From the NCBI GenBank assembly GCA_016218915.1, contig JACRCQ010000005.1, positions 1 through 64,000 of the forward strand: a DNA stretch of 64,000 nucleotides, written 5' to 3'. Source of the DNA: Deltaproteobacteria bacterium. GTDB taxonomy: Bacteria > Myxococcota_A > Polyangia > Polyangiales > Polyangiaceae. The notes under the pieces were generated by a model, which saw only the letters and a list, made by a program, of their open reading frames with translations, was not told the origin of the DNA and ran no database searches. This document shows positions 59,117 to 64,000 of this stretch, piece after piece. The number at the start of each line of letters is the position of its first letter. The first letter of the stretch is position 1. The position numbers and the translations under genes are program-made.

Positions 59117-60709
59117 CTACGGCAGCGTCCAAAGCTGGATGCTCGAATCCACGAGACACGAAAGGAGAAATGCTGGGGTGGGCGCGAGCGCCACCGCCCC
59201 GGAGATCGTGCCGGTGGGACAGACATTCAAGGGCGCGACGTTCAGCGATTGATCGACGAGCGCGAGCTGGGCGTGGGCGCTGTCCCCAGCGATCACGAGG
59301 GCGCTCGGCGCCACGCTGCTCGGAACGATCCCAGCGCCGCAACAGAGCGACGGAAACACGACTGCAGGGCCGCTGACGTTCCCGTCCACCGCAACGAACG
59401 CTTGGACGTCGGAGGACGATTGGCTTCCAAGACCGGCGATCAGGATGCGATTGCTGTGCCCGAGATAGGCGACTTCACCACGTGGCGCAGGGACCCGAGG
59501 TTGCATGGCATCGTCACGAAACTCGCTGACGTACGGACCATCGCCGGCTGAGCCCCAGAGTGCTGCGAGCCGGGTTCCCTCAGGATTGGCAATCCACCGC
59601 GGACGAATCTGCTCCGTGTCGCCGATCGAGCCATACTGCTGTGGCGGGGAGAAGGTGCTATCGGCGCTGAGCACCGCCCACTTCTGGTAGAGGAAGTTCT
59701 GAAAGTGGTTGAGGTCGAGTCCGCTGAAAGCGATGAAAGCGCGCTCAGGCGCGTCGAGGTAGACGATTTGCGAGACGCCGAGGCCGACCGTGTCCGACGA
59801 CTCGAACGCATGCGGGGGCTGAAACCCGCCGCTGAAGACAACAGCCTGCACGCCCTTCTGCTCGTGATGCTCCGCTGTCGGTTGCGGAACGCCGTACACC
59901 ACGACCCCCTGCGCGCCCGACGGCGAAACACCAGCCATGAATGAGCCGAGCGGGGACCCGGGCATGGCGTCGGGCGTCGGAAACGCGCTCTGCCCAGCGC
60001 TTCGCCAGGCGCAGCGCAACTCGTCATCCGCGGTGCCTCCGGGGCTATGTTGGAGACACAGCAGGCTCTCCGAGGAGTGGCGCGCCACGTCGAGTTGCGG
60101 TGGGCCGAAGGCGTTGTCATCGATGAGCTGATTGGCGCCGAAGCCGTTGCCGTCCATCGTGGTCACCCAGAGCTCACCCGCTGAGCTTGGGTTCGGCTTC
60201 CAGGAGGCAATCACAGCGAAGTCCTGGGTCTGCGACTGCGCGAGCTGGAGATCGATCATGGACCCGGCGTCCGGGACAAGCTTGACCGGCGCGCTGAATT
60301 GGCCGTTGGCGTACATGGCGCCGTACACCCAGAATCCGCTCGCATCTTGTTGTGTGAATACGAAAGCGATCTTCCCCGAGGGAAATAGGGCTGCTTTGAG
60401 ATGCTCGTGGCTCGTTCCGCCGCCGGGGTCGATCGCAACCGGGGTCGTGAATGCACCATTTTCGTACACTGTCGCCAGCAGCCTGGGGCCCGTAGCGTCA
60501 GACTGCTCATACGCAAGAATCGCTCTGTCCCCGGCGAGAGCCGCCTGGAACAACAGCACTCCGTTCACCCCTGCCGGGCTGGTCCACACGTGGCGAGGTT
60601 GGGGCTCAGAGACCGCGCTGGTCTCCGAGCACGCACACAGGGCCAGGCCGAGCGCTAGGGCAACGAACGGTAGTGGGATGATCCGATGCTGGGTGACACA
60701 CTTTGTCAT
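59117..60709 (-). CDS. Lipoprotein with propeller-like repeats, unknown
   Basis: This encodes 530 residues. The lipobox is LCAC (about Cys27). The mature part has recurring strand blocks, such as DRAILAYEQSDATGPRLLA, GKIAFVFTQQDASGFWVYGA, DFAVIASWKPNPSSAGELWV, ERAFIAFSGLDL and TRLAALWGSAGDGPYVSEF, consistent with a six- or seven-bladed propeller. Scattered cysteines (CLQHS, CAWRS, LCCGAG) may form disulfides. No known family is apparent. It is in tandem with the gene at 57516, but a separate start signal lies between them. Confidence 0.78.
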   Translation of the reverse strand: MTKCVTQHRIIPLPFVALALGLALCACSETSAVSEPQPRHVWTSPAGVNGVLLFQAALAGDRAILAYEQSDATGPRLLATVYENGAFTTPVAIDPGGGTSHEHLKAALFPSGKIAFVFTQQDASGFWVYGAMYANGQFSAPVKLVPDAGSMIDLQLAQSQTQDFAVIASWKPNPSSAGELWVTTMDGNGFGANQLIDDNAFGPPQLDVARHSSESLLCLQHSPGGTADDELRCAWRSAGQSAFPTPDAMPGSPLGSFMAGVSPSGAQGVVVYGVPQPTAEHHEQKGVQAVVFSGGFQPPHAFESSDTVGLGVSQIVYLDAPERAFIAFSGLDLNHFQNFLYQKWAVLSADSTFSPPQQYGSIGDTEQIRPRWIANPEGTRLAALWGSAGDGPYVSEFRDDAMQPRVPAPRGEVAYLGHSNRILIAGLGSQSSSDVQAFVAVDGNVSGPAVVFPSLCCGAGIVPSSVAPSALVIAGDSAHAQLALVDQSLNVAPLNVCPTGTISGAVALAPTPAFLLSCLVDSSIQLWTLP

Positions 60710-60843
60710 GCAGTACGCATCGTCAGCAATGTCCGTGCCAGTCAATCAGGCCAGCGTTTTGCCGGTTTCGGCGGGACCCGTGCCATTGCGTGCCAACCGG
60801 TTCCCCCATTGCGATGCACGGGATTGCCGAACGGTGTCGCTCG

Positions 60844-61713
60844 TCAGAACGACCACCCGAAGTTCAGGTTGAGAAGCGGAAAGACCTTCTGGTCGCTACC
60901 GCTCTCCGTGTTCCCGTTGCTATCCGACGCCTTGGCGCGGACCGCGGCGTACTGGAACCCACCCTGCACGACGAACGTGAAGCCGCTCTTGGGGCCGACC
61001 TTGTATCCGACGAACGGGCCCACGGCCAACCCTTCCCCTGTGCCGCTGACCTTGACCGTTCCCGGATAGTCCTTGGCGCTGACGCTGACGTAGAGTGCTT
61101 CGGCACCGAGCTGAAACCCGTCGTCAAAGCTGCTGACCGGGTAGGCGACGAACTGTCCGCCAAACTCGTAGACCGTGAACTTGTACTCGCGATTCAGGGT
61201 ATCCTTCACCGTGACTTCGCCGGTACCGGCGATCAGGGCGAGCCCGATGTTGTTGTGCACGCGCAGCTCACCCGTCAGCTCGAACACCGGCATGAGCAAG
61301 TGGATCGGTGAGATGGTCAGCGCGAAGTTGTGCTTTGCGACCTTCTTCTTGTCAGCCTCGGGCGGTGGAGGAGGCGCATAGCTCGGGGGCGGATAGGCCG
61401 TTGCATACCCTGCCGGAGGCGGACCGTATCCTGGAGGCTGACCGTATCCGGCTGGCGGCGGGCCATAGTAGCCAGGCGGCGGAGCCGCAGCAGGAGGAGG
61501 CGGCGGCGGCGCTGGAAGCGCCGATGGAGCGGGTGCACTCGCCGTCGGTGGCGCTGCCGAAGTCGCAGCGGTTGGCGGCAATGCAGAAGGCTGCGCCGAA
61601 GCGGGCGCTGGGGGCAGGGGAGGCAAGCCCTGCGCGAGAACGCCAGCCGGAATCAACAAGCCCAGCGCGGCAAGCGCGCCTGCGAAGCGTCTAAGCATCC
61701 TCGCATTCAACAT
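60844..61713 (-). CDS. Outer-membrane beta-barrel protein with Pro-rich N-terminus
   Basis: This encodes 289 residues. After a signal peptide (to about residue 28, VLAQG) there is a 95-residue Pro/Ala/Tyr tract (PPPGYYGPPPAGYGQPPGYG). From about 125 (KHNFALTISPIHLLMPVFEL) a small barrel follows, with alternating strands and an aromatic C-terminal end (LLNLNFGWSF), the usual signal for BAM-mediated insertion. The Pro tract may reach into the peptidoglycan. ATG 61713 or an in-frame ATG at 61698 could be used. It is divergent from the esterase gene. Confidence 0.82.
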   Translation of the reverse strand: MLNARMLRRFAGALAALGLLIPAGVLAQGLPPLPPAPASAQPSALPPTAATSAAPPTASAPAPSALPAPPPPPPAAAPPPGYYGPPPAGYGQPPGYGPPPAGYATAYPPPSYAPPPPPEADKKKVAKHNFALTISPIHLLMPVFELTGELRVHNNIGLALIAGTGEVTVKDTLNREYKFTVYEFGGQFVAYPVSSFDDGFQLGAEALYVSVSAKDYPGTVKVSGTGEGLAVGPFVGYKVGPKSGFTFVVQGGFQYAAVRAKASDSNGNTESGSDQKVFPLLNLNFGWSF

Positions 61714-61794
61714 CAGTCGCGGACCGTTCGCAACCGCACGTCTCCATGGTCACCTGATCGTCGCCCTGGTATCTTCCGATTCGTGCATCCACCG

Positions 61795-62697
61795 ATGCGT
61801 ATTCCCAGCGCAGCGATCGCGATGGCGGGGCTGCAGCTTGCCGGGTGTCCGGGCAGGGAACCTCCACGTCCGTACGCGGCTCCTGCTCCGCTCGCGACCC
61901 TGTCCGCCGCTCCGGTTGCTGCCGCGTCCTCTGTCCCAAGCGCCATCGCATCGGCCGCACCCTCGGCTGCGCCGGTGATCGAACCAGGCCCCCCGCGCAC
62001 CGAGGTCGTGGCACGCAAGGACTTTCCGTGCAAGGGCTGCGATCTTCGCCTTCCTCCGACCCCGGACTCGGCGCGTCCGGCTCCTCTGCTGGTGCTGTTG
62101 CACGGCGACCTCGGCGATGCCTGGCGAATGACGCGCGCGTTCAGCGCAGCAGCGCAATCGGATGGCATGATCCTGTCGTCGCTTCGTTGTCCGAAGGACT
62201 TGGGGTGCAAGGGGAGCTGGTGGCGGTGGTACCTGACCTCCCAGCACGATCCAGGTTGGATCGAGGCGCAGATCGCTGCGATCGCCAAGGAAGCGCCAGT
62301 GGACGCGCATCGCACCTACGTGGCAGGCTACAGCGGAGGTGCGAGCTATCTCGGATACTACGTGCCCACGCATCCGCAGGTCTTTGCGGCTGCGTCGCAT
62401 GTCGCAGGCGGCGTGAAGTTCACCAGCCAGTGCTCGACGTGCAAGACGCCGGTGCACTTCCTGCTCGGAAACCAGGATCCGATGATCGGCATGTACACGG
62501 ACTACTTTCACAAGTGGTACGAGGAGTGCGGAGGGCACCCGATGGTATGGAAGATCCTCCCCGGCATCACGCACGAGACGATCGTGGGATTCGTGCAGAC
62601 CACCTGGGCGCGGCAGCTCACCGCGTGGATGCTCCAGTACCCATTGACATGTAGCGCTGACGGGCAGGCGCAAGAGCCAGCGAGTCGCGCGCCATGA
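61795..62697 (+). CDS. Alpha/beta-hydrolase lipoprotein
   Basis: This encodes 300 residues. The lipobox is LAGC (Cys18), with a Pro/Ala/Ser linker to about residue 75. LLVLLHGDLGDAWRM is the oxyanion strand, and the nucleophile elbow is AGYSGGASYLG (GxSxG). The acid probably lies in LLGNQDPMIG and the histidine in ILPGITHETI. Several cysteines (CKGCDL, LRCPKDLGC, CSTCK) suggest disulfides. It resembles the enzyme at 17182-18024. It overlaps the next gene by ATGA (4 nt). Confidence 0.82.
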   Translation: MRIPSAAIAMAGLQLAGCPGREPPRPYAAPAPLATLSAAPVAAASSVPSAIASAAPSAAPVIEPGPPRTEVVARKDFPCKGCDLRLPPTPDSARPAPLLVLLHGDLGDAWRMTRAFSAAAQSDGMILSSLRCPKDLGCKGSWWRWYLTSQHDPGWIEAQIAAIAKEAPVDAHRTYVAGYSGGASYLGYYVPTHPQVFAAASHVAGGVKFTSQCSTCKTPVHFLLGNQDPMIGMYTDYFHKWYEECGGHPMVWKILPGITHETIVGFVQTTWARQLTAWMLQYPLTCSADGQAQEPASRAP

Positions 62698-63410
62698 GGC
62701 TGCTGACGACCGGCTCGTGTGCGATCGTCGTTGCTGCGGTCAGCACATGCGTGTCCGGATGCGCTGCTGCCCCGGCTCCGCCCCCTGAACCCGTACCCGT
62801 GATCGCAGTCGTTGCCGTTGCGCCGTCTTCCTTGCCCAAGCAAACGCAAGAACCAGCAGCCCCGGATCCCGAAGTGGCCGGCGTCCCAGTCCTGTTCGGG
62901 CTTTCTCCGGGAATGACGCTGGATCAGATCAGAGAGCGTCTCGGTACGGAGAGCTCCACGCAGGACTACGACAGCGCGGCGCGCATGTGGGAGGCTGCGA
63001 GCCACGACACCCGGCGGGAGCTTCCGTTCCTGCTAGGGTTCGACACGGTGGTCTTCTTCAACGACGGTCAGGCGGATCCGAACCGCCCCGTGTGGCACAT
63101 CTACCTCAGGGACGGGAGACTGGTGCAAGCGAAGGGAGCGATCTACCCGGAGGTGACCGACGAGCGCCTGAAGCTCAGTTTCGGGTTTCCCCCTTCGTGC
63201 TTCATCAACAGGGATCCGAAAGGGATCCGGGAGACGTTCGGCGCCGACGATGCGGTGTGGGTAGACGGACAGCACCGGACCTTCCACTACTTCCTTCGCC
63301 GGGGTGTGGCAGCGATGGAGGAGGCAGATCACATCCAGGTGCTGGACATCTTCACGCCGTTGTCGCCCCAGCGGGCGCGAGAGGTCGCCCAGGCGTTGAC
63401 TGGCAGGTGA
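62694..63410 (+). CDS. Lipoprotein of unknown function, coupled to the esterase
   Basis: This encodes 238 residues. The lipobox is VSGC (Cys23), followed by a Pro/Ala-rich tether. The mature part has FGLSPGMTLDQIRERLGTES, resembling the beta-alpha opening of small SmpA/BamE-like modules, then WHIYLRDGRLVQAKGAIY. The start overlaps the esterase stop by 4 nt (ATGA), so the two proteins are made together. A role supporting that esterase is plausible, but nothing proves it. Confidence 0.75.
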   Translation: MRLLTTGSCAIVVAAVSTCVSGCAAAPAPPPEPVPVIAVVAVAPSSLPKQTQEPAAPDPEVAGVPVLFGLSPGMTLDQIRERLGTESSTQDYDSAARMWEAASHDTRRELPFLLGFDTVVFFNDGQADPNRPVWHIYLRDGRLVQAKGAIYPEVTDERLKLSFGFPPSCFINRDPKGIRETFGADDAVWVDGQHRTFHYFLRRGVAAMEEADHIQVLDIFTPLSPQRAREVAQALTGR

Positions 63411-63419
63411 TACCGATTT

Positions 63420-63437
63420 GTACCAGGGGCCTGGTAC
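63420..63437. terminator. Perfect 8-bp palindrome GTACCAGG-GG-CCTGGTAC
   Basis: It starts 10 nt after the stop of the lipoprotein gene. The T-run that follows is weak (ACTTTCG). It could terminate transcription or be an operator for the kinase gene that starts at 63611. Confidence 0.45.
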
Positions 63438-63610
63438 ACTTTCGAAGCCTGGCGAGCCTGTGCGAGGTGTGCCTGCCGCTCGAGGAAGAAGCACAGCGAT
63501 CGCAATCCGGTGCGACGTCCGGACCCGGTGCTGCGCTCCGCTGAACGCCACGCCTGCGCCCGGCCACGGCATCAGCCTTGCACAGCCCTCGTCCACCCCG
63601 TGGGTGAACC

Positions 63611-64000
63611 ATGGCCAAGACCCACCTGCTCCGTTGCCTCATGACCAACGACGTCGTCCCAGGAACTACGCCCGATGTCCCGGCGCCCGCCCCTCCCAAG
63701 GCTGCCGCTCCTGCGGGTCTGACCATCGGCCGCTACGTGCTCTTCCCCGCTTTCGCGCAGGGGGGCATGGCGTCGGTCCACATCGGTCGCATGAACGGGC
63801 CGGTGGGCTTCTCTCGCACGGTCGCGATCAAGCGGCTGCACCCGGAGTTCGCTCGCGACGCGGACTTCGTGTCCATGTTTCTCGACGAGGCGCGCCTCGC
63901 TGCGCGGATCCAGCACCCCAACGTGGTTTCCGTGCTCGATGTGGTCTCCCTCGACGGTGAGCTGTTCCTGGTGATGGACTTCATCCGCGGCGACGCGCTG
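63611..64000 (+). CDS. Ser/Thr protein kinase (3' end outside the window)
   Basis: 130 residues are visible and the frame is open to the window edge. A Pro/Ala-rich start leads into GRYVLFPAFAQGGMASVHIG (glycine-rich loop, with AQGGMASV), then VAIKRLHP with the ATP-binding Lys, FLDEARLAARIQHPNVVSVL (alpha-C Glu and the HPN block) and ELFLVMDFIRGDAL at the hinge. All N-lobe elements of a Hanks-type kinase are present. ATG 63641 is an alternative start. The rest of the domain lies outside, so class and membrane topology cannot be given. Confidence 0.9.
   Translation, partial: MAKTHLLRCLMTNDVVPGTTPDVPAPAPPKAAAPAGLTIGRYVLFPAFAQGGMASVHIGRMNGPVGFSRTVAIKRLHPEFARDADFVSMFLDEARLAARIQHPNVVSVLDVVSLDGELFLVMDFIRGDAL

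Overview
The window reads as chromosomal DNA of a myxobacterium (phylum Myxococcota, most likely class Polyangia). The evidence is a GC-rich sequence with long shadow frames on the antisense strands, eukaryotic-like Ser/Thr kinases, and about 25 secreted lipoproteins. Many of these carry a lipobox followed by a Gly/Ala/Ser/Thr-rich linker. There are also cysteine-rich, FG-GAP, RCC1, Sel1 and thrombospondin-type-3 repeat proteins, and a GltD/GltE-like pair related to myxobacterial gliding motility. I see no rRNA, tRNA, CRISPR array, intact transposase or phage genes. 49 protein genes or gene remnants are described.

Layout. 1-488: 3' part of a repeat element encoding a four-helix-bundle (FHB) protein. 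634-6221: a compact plus-strand run of CAP lipoprotein, radical SAM protein (overlapping TTG start), ketoacyl synthase III, PAPS sulfotransferase and TauE-type anion exporter, which looks like a small uncharacterised pathway. 6373-22563: mostly envelope proteins (cyclophilin, cysteine-rich proteins, an Omp85 barrel with a partner lipoprotein, an SGNH-like protein, a Kir-type K+ channel, an esterase, an FG-GAP protein, a PhnD-like binding protein, a TSP3 lipoprotein). 22564-23832: a complete FHB element. 23833-29790: a small lipoprotein, a DUF4240 protein, a methyltransferase, an RCC1 protein and a Q/P-rich membrane protein. 29962-34822: a kinase N-lobe remnant, a full membrane kinase, a large single-pass protein and a lipoprotein. 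34849-36708: a GAPOR-like tungsten aldehyde oxidoreductase, with a truncated third FHB element directly upstream. 37136-43179: an SPFH-domain lipoprotein, a cyclic-nucleotide-binding protein and a Cys-paired Sel1 lipoprotein. 43181-48300: gltE-like and gltD-like genes. 48751-64000: more lipoproteins, a giant kinase-ATPase-TPR protein, an epimerase, a serine-hydrolase-like lipoprotein, a barrel protein, a second esterase and the start of another kinase.

Themes. The most system-like object is the FHB element. Three copies lie within 37 kb. They share an ORF, a leader with two mutually exclusive hairpins just before a strong Shine-Dalgarno, and a structured 3' tail. No transposase accompanies them. 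The second is the radical SAM / KAS III / sulfotransferase / TauE run. Several lipoprotein and membrane-protein genes have a TAnnnT hexamer ending 6-7 nt before the ATG, suggesting leaderless transcripts. All functional names come from motifs read by eye; no database search was possible.
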